Shown here piece after piece: positions 1 to 10,369 of a stretch of 16,520 nucleotides of DNA. Position 1 is the stretch's first letter, and every line of letters begins with the position of its first letter. Under the pieces are notes generated by a model that was given only the letters and a program-made list of their open reading frames with translations, was not told the DNA's origin and did not search any database. Source of the DNA: Actinomycetales bacterium. Lineage in GTDB: Bacteria; Actinomycetota; Actinomycetes; Actinomycetales; Actinomycetaceae. The stretch covers positions 1-16,520 of the forward strand of contig JALHDK010000057.1 of NCBI GenBank assembly GCA_022838965.1, read 5' to 3'. The position numbers were made by a program, and so were the translations under genes.

Positions 1-709
1 TGGCCGTGGCGTTGACGGCGGCGAGGATCAGGCGGGCGCTGACGTACCGGCCGGTCTTCTCCGCCATGGTGTCCCACACCACCACGGTGGTCTCCTGGAT
101 GCGGGGAGGGAAGAGGGAGGCGATCCAGCGGCGGAGTTTCGGTCCGTCCGCGGAGAGGTAGAACAGCAGCAGGGCGAAGATGAAGAAGCTGGCCACGCCG
201 CCGGCGATGGAACCCAGCACCACGAGCAGCCCTCCCGCGAGCTGGCTGGCCATCCCGGCGACCCGATCCATCGTGAGGTTGAGGTTCTGCCAGAGGTCCT
301 CCAGCGCGTAGTGCGTTCCCAGGCGGCCGTTCACCCACACGAGGAGGCTCTTGGCGAGGTCGGGCAGGCTCCGGATCAGGTTGGTCACCTGCTCGACGAT
401 CAACTGCCCGAACAGGGAGAAGAAGATCACCAGGAAGAGGACCACGCCGAGCAGCACCAGCCCGGTGGCGGCGCCCCGGGGCACGCGGCGGGCGAGACGC
501 GAGACGGCCGGTTCCATCGCCAGGGACACGAACCATGCCATCACCGCCGTGAAGATCAGCGAGGCACCCTCCTGCAGGATGAAGCGGCCGACGGCGAACA
601 GCACGATCAGGCCGATCACCACGATGCCGATACGCCAGACGTTGCCGGGCACCAAGACCACCCGGGTGACAGTGCCATCGGTGGCCTGGCGGCTCCTCGG
701 TGACCGCAT
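1..709 (-). CDS. AI-2E family transporter / PerM-type permease (partial, C-terminus beyond window)
   Basis: Reading the minus strand from the ATG at 709 gives 236 codons without a stop up to the window edge, so the C-terminal part is missing. The visible protein has a short basic N-terminus, then paired hydrophobic segments at about residues 24-58, another at about 78-100, an amphipathic stretch containing VTNLIRSLPDLAKSL, and a long hydrophobic block at about 165-195 followed by FYLSADGPKLRRWIASLFPP. This order, and the aromatic/Leu-rich segment followed by a basic RRW stretch, is typical of the AI-2E transporter family (PF01594; YdiK/TqsA/PerM), usually 350-400 residues with about eight membrane spans. 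Members export small molecules or act as Na+/H+ antiporters, and the substrate here cannot be told. An AGAGG ribosome site lies just upstream. It is divergent from the methyltransferase gene across 128 bp in which I see no convincing promoter. Confidence 0.85.
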   Translation of the reverse strand, partial: MRSPRSRQATDGTVTRVVLVPGNVWRIGIVVIGLIVLFAVGRFILQEGASLIFTAVMAWFVSLAMEPAVSRLARRVPRGAATGLVLLGVVLFLVIFFSLFGQLIVEQVTNLIRSLPDLAKSLLVWVNGRLGTHYALEDLWQNLNLTMDRVAGMASQLAGGLLVVLGSIAGGVASFFIFALLLFYLSADGPKLRRWIASLFPPRIQETTVVVWDTMAEKTGRYVSARLILAAVNATA

Positions 710-818
710 GTTCGCCTCTCTTTCCCTCGACCTGATCGTGCCACATCCGGGGGGAGGGCGGTCGGGCGACCTCGCGCACCGGCGCGTTGACAGGCCCCGA
801 CGTTCCCGGGAAGCTTCT

Positions 819-828
819 GGAGGAGGTG
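819..828 (+). promoter_or_regulatory. Ribosome binding site deciding the arsM start
   Basis: The purine run GGAGGAGGTG lies 9-18 bases before the ATG at 838, a strong Shine-Dalgarno match at usable spacing. It would fall inside the coding region if the in-frame TTG at 787 were used, so it supports the shorter protein. A 10-bp perfect palindrome, TTCCCGGGAA, lies just before it at 803-812. Its role is unknown. Confidence 0.7.
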
Positions 829-837
829 GGAGACGTC

Positions 838-1614
838 ATGAGGAAGCCCCTGGAGATCCGGGAGGTCGTGCGGCAGCACTACGCCGAGGCCGCCCGCTCC
901 GCCGCGTCCGGAGCGGCCGCGGCGTCCCGCTGCTGCGCGCCGGCGGCCGCCGGGACGAGCGACGCGTTCGCCGGGAACGTCCTCGACGGGACCGTGGTGT
1001 TCGGCGGTGGGCTGTACGCCGCGGACGACGTCGCGGCCTCCGGCGGTGCCCTCGAGGCCTCCCTGGGCTGCGGCGTGCCCACCGCCGTCGCCGACCTCCG
1101 TCCGGGAGACGTGGTGGTGGACCTCGGGTCCGGAGCCGGGGGAGACGTGCTCCTCGCGGCCCGCCAGGTGGGACCGTCCGGGCGGGTGATCGGCCTCGAC
1201 ATGACCCAGGAGATGCTTGATCTCGCCCGCCGGAACGCCGCGGGCGTCCCCAACGTCGAGTTCCTGCTCGGGCACATCGAGGAGATCCCGCTCGCCGACC
1301 AGACGGTGGACGTCGTGATCTCCAACTGCGTCATCAACCTCGCGGCTGACAAGTCCGCGGTTCTCGCGGAGGCCGCGCGCGTGACGCGCCCCGGCGGGCG
1401 GTTCGCGGTGTCGGACGTCGTCGCCGACGAGGGGCTGGACGAGGCGAGCAGCGCGGACATGGCCGCGTGGACGGGCTGCATCGCGGGTGCCCTGACGGAG
1501 CAGGAGTACCGTGACCTGCTGGCCCGGACCGGATGGGTGGACGTCGAGGTCCGCCGCACGCACCGGGTGCACGTGCACGCCTCCGCCGCGATCATCCGGG
1601 CGGTGCGCGGCTGA
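838..1614 (+). CDS. arsM: Arsenite S-adenosylmethionine methyltransferase (ArsM)
   Basis: 258-residue cytosolic class I methyltransferase predicted to methylate As(III) with SAM, a detoxification step giving methylated and volatile arsenicals. The SAM-binding loop DLGSGAGGD is at residues 95-103 and the acidic strand end GLDMT at 119-123. The three cysteines that bind As(III) in the ArsM family are all in their expected contexts: C78 (LGCGVPTA), C164 (SNCVINL) and C214 (WTGCIAGAL). An extra N-terminal CC pair sits at 32-33, as in many bacterial ArsM proteins. The ATG at 838 is chosen because GGAGGAGG lies about 11 bases upstream. An in-frame TTG at 787 is possible but has no ribosome site. 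No ArsR, ArsB or ArsC is adjacent, so it is not in a classical ars operon here. Its stop is 16 bp from the convergent recD stop. The C-terminal part is short, as in bacterial forms. Confidence 0.9.
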   Translation: MRKPLEIREVVRQHYAEAARSAASGAAAASRCCAPAAAGTSDAFAGNVLDGTVVFGGGLYAADDVAASGGALEASLGCGVPTAVADLRPGDVVVDLGSGAGGDVLLAARQVGPSGRVIGLDMTQEMLDLARRNAAGVPNVEFLLGHIEEIPLADQTVDVVISNCVINLAADKSAVLAEAARVTRPGGRFAVSDVVADEGLDEASSADMAAWTGCIAGALTEQEYRDLLARTGWVDVEVRRTHRVHVHASAAIIRAVRG

Positions 1615-1630
1615 CCTCCGCTGGTCCGCC

Positions 1631-3502
1631 TCACGCGGGCGGCCGGGCTCCGCCCCGCAGGCCGCTTGCCCGGATGACCGGGCGGCGCACGGCCGCCTCG
1701 AGGGCCTGCCAGGTCCCGATGATCCGCACATGCCGCTTCGCCCGGGTCACCGCCGTGTACAGCAGCTCCCGCGTCATGAGCGGCGACGCCGCCGGCGGCA
1801 GCACCACTGTGACCCGCTCGTACTGACTGCCCTGGCTGCGGTGGATGGACAGCGCGTGCACCGTCTGCGCGTCCGCGAGCCGGCTGGGGGCCAGCAGATC
1901 GACGACGCCGTCGCGCCTGAACGCGGCCCTCCGCTGACCGGCCTCCTCCACCACCACCCCGGTGTCCCCGTTGAAGAGTCGCAGCTGGTGGTCGTTGGCC
2001 GTGATCATCAACGGGCGGCCCACGTACCACGGCCCGCTCTCCCCGTACCCCGGCACGGCCTCGCGCAGCCACGCCTCCACCCGTGCGCCCCACACGGCCA
2101 CGCCGTACCGACCCTCGCGGTGGGCGCACAGCACGAGGTGCCTCTCGAGCGCCGCGAGGGCCCCCTCCCCGTCGCCCGCCCGCGCCGCCGCCGACAGCGC
2201 CGCGCCCGCCGCGACGACGTCGCCCCGCACCCCCGCGAGCGCGCCGGCCGGGGCGGTGGCGGCGTCCGTGTCGAGGAACTCGACGAAGCCGGCGGCGGCG
2301 GCGATCCTGGCGCGCAGCTGGTCCGCATCGCCCTGGCGGATGGCGTCGGCCACCGCCTGGATCTCGGGTGAGAAGCGGTGGACCGTGGTGAGCCGCACCA
2401 CCCCGGCGGTGAGGGCACGGTGCCGTTCCCCGGCGTCCAGGGAGGCCAGGTCAGCGGCGACCGCGCCCGGGAGGGACTCCACCTGCGGCGCGGGCCGGGC
2501 GACGAGGTCCCCCAGCACCGCACCCACCTCGATGGACGTCAGCTGGTCCGGGTCTCCGACCAGCAGCAACCGGCTGTCGGGCCGGAGTGCCTCCATCAGC
2601 CGGGACATGAGGGTGAGCGACACCATCGAGGCCTCGTCCACCACCACGACGTCGTGCGGCAGGCGATTGGTCCGGTCGTGCAGGAACCGGCTGGTGGTTC
2701 CGGGCCGGGTTCCCAGCAACCGGTGCAGGGTCGAGGCGGTGAGCCCGAGCGCCGGTGCTGCGAGGTCCCGCGGGAACGTCCCGTCCGCGACAGCCTCCCG
2801 GATCGACTGCTGCAGGCGCGCGGCGGCCTTGCCGGTGGGTGCCGCCAGCGCGATGCGGAGCGTGCCGCCGGCCTCCGCCTGGAGGAGGGCGAGGATCTTC
2901 GCCACCGTCCAGGTCTTCCCGGTGCCCGGCCCGCCGGCGAGGATGCTGAAGCGCCGCCGCGCCGCCACCGCCGCGGCGAGGCGCTGGCGATCGGGTGCCG
3001 CGCCGGGGAAGAGCCGGGCGAGGACGTCCGCGGTGGCCTCGCCGCCCGGGGTGTCCGTGCGCGCGGCGTCGACCCACTCCGCCACGATCCGCTCCTGCCG
3101 CCAGTACCGGTCGAGGTACAGCAGGCCGTCCGCGAACCGCAGCGGCCGATCTGCGGGCCCGTCCCCGCCCACCGACACGAGGCGGCTCCGCGCCACGGCT
3201 GCCACCCAGCCCGCCGGCTCCGGCCACGGGAGCGCGGCGACGTCGCCGGGTTCCACCCCGTCGACGGCGGTCACGGTGTGGGCGGTGGCGAGGTCCACGC
3301 ACACGGAGCCGAGCCGGACGGCCCGCACCGTCAGGGCGGCCGCGAGGAGGAGGCGCTCGTCGGGTTCGCCGCCGAGCGCGCCGAGCCGGCGCGCCACGTG
3401 GACGTCCGCGGCCTCGAGGACCTGGGCACGGTTGAAGTCCGCGAGCAGTCCGGTGGCACCGCGGACCTGGTGGGCCGCGTCCGGGTCGGGCGGCCGGGTC
3501 AT
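1631..3502 (-). CDS. recD: RecBCD subunit RecD: 5'-3' helicase
   Basis: 623-residue SF1B helicase, the fast 5'-3' motor of the RecBCD double-strand break processing complex. Walker A GGPGTGKT is at residues 190-197, Walker [11 protein letters not shown] at 285-294, GDPDQL (motif III) at 316-321, and the C-terminal HRSQGS (motif V-like) at 554-559 and YTAVTRAKR (motif VI) at 582-590. The roughly 185 residues before Walker A correspond to the RecD N-terminal domain that contacts RecB. Length matches the family (about 600). The ATG at 3502 overlaps the recB stop as ATGA, which fixes this start and implies translational coupling. An in-frame extension upstream to 3616 lies wholly inside recB and is rejected. 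It is the last gene of the recC-recB-recD block and ends 16 bp from the convergent arsM stop. RecD2 is less likely given the recB/recC neighbours. Confidence 0.95.
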   Translation of the reverse strand: MTRPPDPDAAHQVRGATGLLADFNRAQVLEAADVHVARRLGALGGEPDERLLLAAALTVRAVRLGSVCVDLATAHTVTAVDGVEPGDVAALPWPEPAGWVAAVARSRLVSVGGDGPADRPLRFADGLLYLDRYWRQERIVAEWVDAARTDTPGGEATADVLARLFPGAAPDRQRLAAAVAARRRFSILAGGPGTGKTWTVAKILALLQAEAGGTLRIALAAPTGKAAARLQQSIREAVADGTFPRDLAAPALGLTASTLHRLLGTRPGTTSRFLHDRTNRLPHDVVVVDEASMVSLTLMSRLMEALRPDSRLLLVGDPDQLTSIEVGAVLGDLVARPAPQVESLPGAVAADLASLDAGERHRALTAGVVRLTTVHRFSPEIQAVADAIRQGDADQLRARIAAAAGFVEFLDTDAATAPAGALAGVRGDVVAAGAALSAAARAGDGEGALAALERHLVLCAHREGRYGVAVWGARVEAWLREAVPGYGESGPWYVGRPLMITANDHQLRLFNGDTGVVVEEAGQRRAAFRRDGVVDLLAPSRLADAQTVHALSIHRSQGSQYERVTVVLPPAASPLMTRELLYTAVTRAKRHVRIIGTWQALEAAVRRPVIRASGLRGGARPPA

Positions 3503-6500
3503 CGGGCCTCCTGCCGGTCGAGGAGGTCGGAGAGCTCGCAGACGAGGGCGGCGGGTGGCCGCCACGGGAACACGCCGCACGTCATGCCGTCCACGACGGG
3601 TGTCTCGGGACCGCACATGCCGCGCACGAAGAGGTACAGCACCCCGCCGAGGTGCACGGACGCCTCGTACCCCGCCAGCCGCCAGCGCAGGAAGCGGTGC
3701 AGTGCCGCGGAGTACAGCAGCGCCTGCAACGGGTAGTGCGCGGCGCGCATCGTCGCTGCCATCGCCGTGCCCCGGTAGTCCCAGGCGGTGAGCGGCTCCT
3801 GGTCCGGCCCGCCGCCCGCCCGCCCGGCACCGAGCCAGTTGGTCTTGTAGTCCACCACCACGAACCGGGGTGTGCTCCCGGGAATCCGCAGGACGGCGTC
3901 GATCGAGCCGGTGAGGAAGCCACGCAGCACCCGATCGCCCGCTCCGGCCAACCCGGCGAGGTCGGCGGCGTAGCCCCGGAGAGGGTCGCCGGGGGGCAGG
4001 TGCCGGTCCAGCAGGCCGGCCACTCCCGTGAGCGTCGCCGCGCCGTGCGGCGTGTCACCCCCGGCGAGCGGCAGCTCGAACTCGAGTTCCCGGAGGACGT
4101 CCGGTGCGGGGATGTCGACGAGGGCCCGGCCACCGGTGAGCGGCCCGAGCGGCGTCCGCAGCGCGGGGAGCAGGGACTGCGCGACGTCGTCGGCCGCGAA
4201 TCCGAGGCGTTCCGCGCCCGCCGTGGTGGCGGCCCGGGTCAGTGCCGTGGCGAGATCGGGGTCCGTGAAGTCCACCGACTCGAGCATCGCGTGGACCACG
4301 GTCCCGAACGTGGTTCCTCCCGGCAGGTGGGCCAGCGGGGAGGGGAAAGTGGTCGCCGTGTCCGGCAGCGGCGGACCGGACGGCAGTCGCCGACGCCGCT
4401 TCCCGCGCGTGCCGTCCCCGCACCCGGCGGTAGGGGGTGGCGGAGCGACGACGTCGGGCTCGTCCAGCACCCCGGGGAGGTCCGGTTCGGACAGCGCCCC
4501 GGCCGGGTCGGTGGTGCGCGGCGCGGCGTGCGCGACGGCGGTCAGCGCGGTGTAGGAGACCCGCGACCAGGCGCGATCCAGCTCCCGGTCGAAGGTGCGT
4601 GCGGCGAGAGGTGGAGTCGTGGCGACCGGGGGCTGCCACGGCTCCGGTGGGCGATCCGGGAGCAGCGGCTCGATACTCACCTGGCCGCCGGCCCCCGCCG
4701 CCAGCCTGTCCAGGTGGGCCATCACCTCCCGGTCGGTCCCGACATTGCCGCGCGCGCCGAGCGTGCCATCGACGCCGCGGGGGGCGAACAGCAGGCGATG
4801 CAGCGGCGAGCCCGCGGTGTTGCGGGACGCGGCCCAGTGCACCACGACCTGGGATCGCGCCCGGGTGAGCGCGACGTAGGCCAGCCGGAGCGACTCGCCC
4901 TCCTCCTCCACCCAGTGGCGGGCGCGCCGGTGGCCGAACGCCGGCCCCGTGGCCCCGCCGACGTCGAGGATGCGGGCGCCGTCGTCGTCGTGCAGCCGCA
5001 GCGTCTCGAGGCTGGTCTGCACGTTGCGGTCCCAGAGCGAGGGCGCGTAGACGACGGGGAACTCGAGACCCTTCGCGCGGTGGGTGGTGATGACCTGGAC
5101 GGCCTGTGCGTCCGTCTCGAGGCGCCGGCCGCGCTCCTCGCTCGGGTCGGTGCGGGCGTCCCGGATGCGTGTGCGCAACCACGCCGTCAGGAACGCCACT
5201 CCGCCCCGGTTCCCGACGGCGGCGGCGTGCAGGGCCTCACCGATGTGGCGGAGGTCGGTGAGGTGGCGCTCCCCGTCCTCCCGGGCGAGCACGCGGGCCA
5301 CGATGCCGGTGGAGCCCCAGATCTGCTCCATGAGGGCGGCCACCCCGCGCTCGGCGAGCACGGCCGCCCATCCCCGGACCTGCAGGGCGAGGCGGTCGAA
5401 CTCCGCATCGGGTGCCGTGGCGAGGCGGGCGGCACTCCAGCCGAGGAAGTCGGTGAGGGCGGCGGCCCGCGCGAGGGTGGGGCGGTGGGGCTGTCCGAGG
5501 GCGTCGAGCAGTGTGAGCCAGTCCGTCGCCGCGGGGGTGAGGAACACGCTCGACGTTCCCGTCAGCACCACGGGGACGTTGACGGCGTGGAGGGCCTCCT
5601 GCATGTCGCGGCCGTCCCGGTTCTTCGTGACGAGGATGGCGATGTCTCCCGGCGCGACCGGCCGGCGGGTCTCCCCCGCGAGGGCACGGGAGCGTTCCAC
5701 CACCTGGGCGTCCGAGGAGAGCAGGCGGACGATGTCCGCGGCGACGTCGGCGGCGATCGCGGGACACGCGGCAGCACCCGGATGCGCAGCGGGGCACCCA
5801 CGTCCCGTCCCACCAGCGTGCGGTGGGCGTGGTGTGCTTCCACGGGCCGCACCAGAATCTCCGGGGAGCCGAGCGCGACGCCGTTCCAGAGGTGGCCCAG
5901 GGCCTCGACCAGGGGCCGGTCGCTGCGCCAGTTGGTGCCGAGGGTCTCCTCGTGCGCGGCGCGCGTGGCCAGCAGGTACGTCTCGACATCGGCTCCCCGG
6001 AACGCGTAGATCGCCTGTTTCGGATCGCCGATGAGTACGAGGGTGCGGTGCCTGTGGAACGCCCGCTCCAGGATCTCCCACTGGACGGGATCCGTGTCCT
6101 GGAACTCGTCCACCATGACCACCGTGTACCGGGAGCGGATCCGCGCGCAGGCGTGCTCACCCAGCCGGGGATCGGCCAGCGCGTCGCGCAGGAACACCAG
6201 CAGGTCGTTGAAGTCCATGAGCCGGGCGGCCGCCTTCCGCTGCGCGTGTCCGGCACGGATCCGGGACGCCAGGCGGCACCGGGTGACCGCCACGGCATCC
6301 TCCGCCTCCGTGGGCTCGAGGCGCGCCGCCGGGTCGGTGATCGCCGCGAGTCCCAGCCGCCGCGCGAGGACCACGTCCACCGACGGGGCGGGGGCGTCCG
6401 GGTAGCCGTGGGTGGCGGCGAACAGGTCGCTGACGACGTCGTCCAGCAGATCGGTGGTGTCCTCCATGAACGTGAGGTGCGGATCGACGTCGGCCGCGAT

Positions 6501-6917
6501 GCCGAGGCCGGCGAGCATCTGGCGGCAGAAGCCGTGCGTGGTGGCGATGGTGGCGGCGTCGAAGGTGGCCAGCGCGGTCGCGATCCGGTCCCGGCGGACG
6601 GCCCGGTCCGCCGGCGAGGCGGTGGAGACCAGGTGGCGCAGCAGCGGATCCGCGCAGCTCAGCGCCCTCGCGGGATCGGCGAGCGCGTCGGCCGCCTCCG
6701 TGAGGCGGGTGCGCACCCGGTCGCGCAGCTCCTCCGTGGCGGCGCGTCCGAACGTCACGAGCATGAGCTGGTCGATGCGCGCCTTCCCTTCCGCGAGGTA
6801 GCGCACCGCCAGGCCGGCGATCGCGTGCGTCTTGCCCGTGCCGGCGCTGGCCTCCAGCACCGTGGTGCCCTGCGGGAGGGGCCCCAGGAGGTCGAAGGGC
6901 CTGGGGGTGGCCGTCAC
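3499..6917 (-). pseudogene. recB: RecBCD subunit RecB: helicase-nuclease, interrupted by a -1 frameshift near 5760
   Basis: UvrD-like 3'-5' helicase with a C-terminal nuclease. The first part starts at GTG 6917 (overlapping the recC stop as GTGA) and shows Walker A EASAGTGKT at residues 22-30, motif II VDEFQDTDPVQW at 269-280, GDPKQAIYAFRGAD at 297-310 and GTNWRSD at 327-333. Homology in this frame stops near residue 386 (RIRVLPRVP), and the frame would terminate at 5562. RecB-like sequence resumes in another frame with PAIAADVAADIVRLL (about 5765 downward) and runs to 3499. That part has motif V HRAKGLEF, motif VI AYVALTRAR and the PD-(D/E)XK nuclease residues: His in GTVVHAML, Asp in GSIDAV, DYK in VVDYKTN and QALLY. 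One added base would give about 1139 residues, normal for RecB. All motifs are otherwise intact, so this is a recent frameshift or a sequence error. Confidence 0.88.
5757..5775 (-). other. Frameshift site in recB
   Basis: On the coding strand the sequence here is CTGCCGCGTGTCCCGCGATC. The upstream frame reads L-P-R-V-P-R and loses RecB similarity. The downstream frame reads C-P-A-I-A-A-D-V. Adding a single C to the CCC run (plus-strand GGG at 5761-5763) gives L-P-R-V-P-A-I-A, which joins both halves smoothly. No X-XXY-YYZ slippery heptamer is present, so programmed -1 frameshifting is not favoured. Confidence 0.8.
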
Positions 6918-9900
6918 CGTGCCACCACCGTCTCGTGGAGGAGGAGCGGGTCCCAGACGAGCCGTGCGAGCTGCCCGAACAGGTGGGGTTCGTCGCGGGG
7001 CGCGGGGATGGGCGGCCGGGCGTTCCGCAGCACGCGGGCCACGTCCGGGGACGGGAGAGTGGCGTCCGCGGCCGCGGCGAGGAGGGCGTCGACGCGGCCC
7101 TCACCCCACACGGTCCGGTGCGCGAGGTCGGCGCACTCGCCGGTGTCCTCGTCGACGGCGGAGCGTGACGTCCACGCGGTGGTCGCGGCCCGGAGTGCAC
7201 CGGCGGGGTCCGCCGTCGTCCGTGCCGCGGCGTAGGCGCAGGAGGTGCGCGGGGCGAGCGGGAGCGGCTGGCACCGTCCCCGGCGGAGGATGTCCACGAG
7301 CGTCGTGAGCACCGCGCGGGCGGTCTCCGGGGCCACCGGGGAGAGCCCGGCCACCGCCACCCCCTCCTTCTCCCCGCGGCCCACCGTGTGGGCGGTCCAG
7401 CTCTCCCCGGGATGCGCCGCGGCGAGGGCGAGGAGCTGCACCCACGCGCGGAGGCGGTGCTTCGGGCTCAGCTTCGAGTAGCCCACGCGCACCAGCCGAC
7501 GGCCGTGGAGGCCGGCGACGGTGCCGGTGAGCGTGACGCCTGGCAGTGTCACGTCGACGTCCAGGTGGCCCGACGTGCCGCCGCGCAGCGGGGCGCTGCG
7601 GGCGAGCAACGCCTGCACGGTGTCCGCGATGGGCTCGAGCTCGATCCGGCCCAGTGTCCCGGGCGGGACCGGACCGCGCACCCGCTCGGCGGCAACGGCC
7701 ACTTCCAGCGGGGTGCCCGCGAGGCAGGCGCGCAGGATTCCGTTCCCCACCGTCCAGCTCTCGAGCGGGTCCAACGTGACGGGGAGGGTTTCGACCGGAT
7801 CGTCCTCCTCCTCCCGGGTGGGCAGCTGCAGCCGGTGGCGGAGGAACCAGGACGTCGGATGTTCGAGGAACCGGATGAGGTCCTCCAGGTCGAGGTCAGC
7901 CAGCGGTTCCGCGGGGAGCGGGGCGTCGAGGAACGGCGGGCGGGGCGTCCGGGGAGCCGTGAGGGCCCGGCTGCCGGCGAGGGCGGCGCTGTCGAAGCTG
8001 AACGGCTGCGCTGCGGGCGTGAAGTTGCGCGTGTCGAAGGGTTGCAGCGGGTGGCGGATCACCACGTGATCGCGGGCCCCGGGGCGGGTGCGTTCGAGCA
8101 CGTCGAGCAGCTCGCCGAGCGGAACCGCCGGCGGGCGGATCGCGCCGGTGCGCTCGTCCGCGCCGGTGTGGAGCACCACCAGCCTGTCCCTGGCGGCGAG
8201 GATCGCGTCGAGGAAGAGCTGGCGGTCCTCGGAGCGGGCGTCGCGCTCCCCGATCCGCGGACGCAGGGCGAGCACGTCGTCGCCGTCGATGTGGGTGGTG
8301 CGGGGGAAGACCCCGTCGTCCATGCCGAGCAGCACCACCACACGGTGGGGAACCGACCGCATCGGGACCATCGTGCAGATGGTGAGGTTCCCGGTCCGGA
8401 AGTTGGACCGCGAGGGGCGCGGCGCGAGCGCGGCGGCGAGGAGCACCCGGACGTCGGAGGACCGCAGGATGGTGCCGGCGTGGCTCCCGGCGGTGGTGAG
8501 GGCATCGGTGAGGGTGCGGTGCAGGTGGGAGCGCTGCCACGCGTCCCCCTCCGGAACGCTGGCCAGCGACTGGACGGCGCCGTCGAGCGTGTCCACCCAG
8601 GCGGTGAGGGGCTGTTCGGCGCCGAGGGTGGCGACGGCGTCCCCCAGCCGGTCCAGGTACTCGGCGAAGGTGCCGGCGAGCGCGACGTCCGAGCTGTCCA
8701 CGTCGTCGAGCGGCAGGGTGCCGGCCCAGACGCGCGGCCCCTCCTCGTCCATGGCGACACCGAGGAGGACGCGGTCCCACCCCGTGCGCCACGTGTTCTG
8801 CGGGACGTGTTCCAGTCCGCGGCGGGAGGCGGCGTCCAGGCCGAAGCGGACACCCGTCTCCCGGGCCCAGGTGCCCACCCGGTCGAGCGCGTCGTCGTCG
8901 AAGCCGAAACGACGGCGCACGGGTGGCAGGGCCGCGACGTCCAGCACCTCGGAGACGGTGAGGCGGGCGCCGGCCAGCTCGAGCAGGCGGGCCGCGACGT
9001 CGAGGAGCGGGTTGACCTGCCGCGGCGAGCGGTCGGCGAGGCGGACGGTGAGCTGGTGCCCGGGGTGGAGGTCCGGGGCGACCGCGTCCGGGGCCGCCGG
9101 GGAGAACAGGCCGCCGAGCAGCGGCGCGAAGGCCTCGATGTCGGGGCACATGACGATGATGTCGCGGAGTTCGAGGCTGGGATCGTCCGCGAGGAGGCCG
9201 AGGAGGACCTCCCGAAGCACCTCCACCTGGCGATGACGCCCGTGACAGGCATGGACCTGGACGGAGTCGTCCCGAGGGGGCTGGGCTCCGCCGGGGCCCG
9301 CCGCAGGGGGGCGCGCCGCGGCGGCGTCCACGCCCGGCTCCCGGTCCGCCGCGATGTCACGCTGGAGGGCGGCGAGCAGGGTGGTGCCGCCGTGGCCGGG
9401 GGCGAGGTGCTCGTCGGTGGCCGGCTCCCGCGTGGCGAGGCGGAGCTGCAGCTCGCGGGCGTCGCGGGCGAGGGAGCGCAGCAGCGGGTGGCGGGGGAGG
9501 GACGCCGTGGGGTCCTCCAGCCGGGTGGGCGCCGTCGCCGCCGGCTGCCCGGCGTGCGCGGTGGCCCGCACGCGGGCCCACAACCCGTCGGAGGGGTGGG
9601 GCAGCCAGAGGTGCACCTCGCGATGGGCGGCGAGCGCGTCCAGCACCTGGATCTGGTCAGTGGTGAGTCGGGTGGGCCCGAACACCGAGAGCCGCGCGGG
9701 CAGGTCGATCCGCGCCTCTCCCGCCCGCAGGCGATCACAGGCCGGGGCGGTGCGCTCGGCCGGGCTGGGCACGTCGATGGCCGCCCGCACCCGCCGCCAC
9801 AGCTCCGCCTGCCACGCGTGGTCCGGGCCGAGGATCGCGTGTCCGTCGGTGTCCCGGCCGGCCAGCCAGTCGAGCACCATGGCGGGGCGCTGGGAGGCGT

Positions 9901-10369
9901 AGGACGCGAACAGGCCGGCGAACTTCTGCGCCACCGCCATGCGCCGCCCCCGGTCACCGCCGTCGCCGGCGAGCCCGAGGTGGCGGGCGAGCGGCGCGCA
10001 CCAGGCCTCCGACGCGTCCTCGTCGATCACGGCGAGGACGTGCCACGCCAGGCGCTCGGGGTCCCACGGGTCCGCCTCGGGGTCGAGGCCGACGGCGCCG
10101 GCGACCGCGTCCTGCACCAGCCGCGCCGGCGAGGGGAAGGCGACCGCCGCGCAGACGCCGTCGGCGCGCCCGGGCTGCGCGCCCAGCGACGCGGACAGGG
10201 ACTGCGCGATCCAGCGCTCCACCCCGCGCGAGGGGACGGCGACGACGTCCGGCGTGAACGGGTCCGCAGGCGGGGCGGCGAGCAGGCGTGCCAGGCCGGC
10301 GACCAGCAGATCGGCCCGTTCCGACCGGTGGATGTGCAGCCCCGCGCGTCCTCCCACAGCCTTCGACAC
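6914..10369 (-). CDS. recC: RecBCD subunit RecC: Chi-recognition/scaffold subunit
   Basis: 1151 residues, close to the size of RecC proteins. RecC has helicase-like and nuclease-like folds without their catalytic residues, splits the DNA strands and scans for Chi. Sequence marks are the N-terminal LHIHRSERADLLVAGLA, PSRGVERWI at about residues 46-53, VHACHGRHRQVEVL at about 372-386 (the conserved CHGxxRQVEVL of RecC), the IIVMCPDIEAFAPLL stretch after about 404, and LLGMDDGVFPR in the second helicase-like half. No Walker A motif is present. The C-terminal nuclease-like region (about VGYSKLSPKHRLRAW) lacks the D..DxK residues, as expected. The GTG at 10369 is the first good start, with only a weak GGGGA upstream. 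It ends in a GTGA overlap with recB. It starts 48 bp after the nitronate monooxygenase-like gene, same strand. The protein that recognises an actinobacterial Chi cannot be matched to a Chi sequence from this window. Confidence 0.93.
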   Translation of the reverse strand: MSKAVGGRAGLHIHRSERADLLVAGLARLLAAPPADPFTPDVVAVPSRGVERWIAQSLSASLGAQPGRADGVCAAVAFPSPARLVQDAVAGAVGLDPEADPWDPERLAWHVLAVIDEDASEAWCAPLARHLGLAGDGGDRGRRMAVAQKFAGLFASYASQRPAMVLDWLAGRDTDGHAILGPDHAWQAELWRRVRAAIDVPSPAERTAPACDRLRAGEARIDLPARLSVFGPTRLTTDQIQVLDALAAHREVHLWLPHPSDGLWARVRATAHAGQPAATAPTRLEDPTASLPRHPLLRSLARDARELQLRLATREPATDEHLAPGHGGTTLLAALQRDIAADREPGVDAAAARPPAAGPGGAQPPRDDSVQVHACHGRHRQVEVLREVLLGLLADDPSLELRDIIVMCPDIEAFAPLLGGLFSPAAPDAVAPDLHPGHQLTVRLADRSPRQVNPLLDVAARLLELAGARLTVSEVLDVAALPPVRRRFGFDDDALDRVGTWARETGVRFGLDAASRRGLEHVPQNTWRTGWDRVLLGVAMDEEGPRVWAGTLPLDDVDSSDVALAGTFAEYLDRLGDAVATLGAEQPLTAWVDTLDGAVQSLASVPEGDAWQRSHLHRTLTDALTTAGSHAGTILRSSDVRVLLAAALAPRPSRSNFRTGNLTICTMVPMRSVPHRVVVLLGMDDGVFPRTTHIDGDDVLALRPRIGERDARSEDRQLFLDAILAARDRLVVLHTGADERTGAIRPPAVPLGELLDVLERTRPGARDHVVIRHPLQPFDTRNFTPAAQPFSFDSAALAGSRALTAPRTPRPPFLDAPLPAEPLADLDLEDLIRFLEHPTSWFLRHRLQLPTREEEDDPVETLPVTLDPLESWTVGNGILRACLAGTPLEVAVAAERVRGPVPPGTLGRIELEPIADTVQALLARSAPLRGGTSGHLDVDVTLPGVTLTGTVAGLHGRRLVRVGYSKLSPKHRLRAWVQLLALAAAHPGESWTAHTVGRGEKEGVAVAGLSPVAPETARAVLTTLVDILRRGRCQPLPLAPRTSCAYAAARTTADPAGALRAATTAWTSRSAVDEDTGECADLAHRTVWGEGRVDALLAAAADATLPSPDVARVLRNARPPIPAPRDEPHLFGQLARLVWDPLLLHETVVAR

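Noticed and set aside
787..792. TTGACA as the -35 box of arsM
   Set aside because: A -10 box 16-18 bp downstream would place the transcript start inside or beyond the strong ribosome site at 819-828, and no good -10 hexamer is there.
5757..5775. Programmed -1 ribosomal frameshift in recB
   Set aside because: No slippery heptamer is present and RecB is not known to use frameshifting. A missing base in a C run is simpler.
3652..6009. A 785-codon plus-strand frame opposite recB
   Set aside because: Same reason: shadow of recB with no recognisable motifs, while the minus strand carries all helicase and nuclease motifs.
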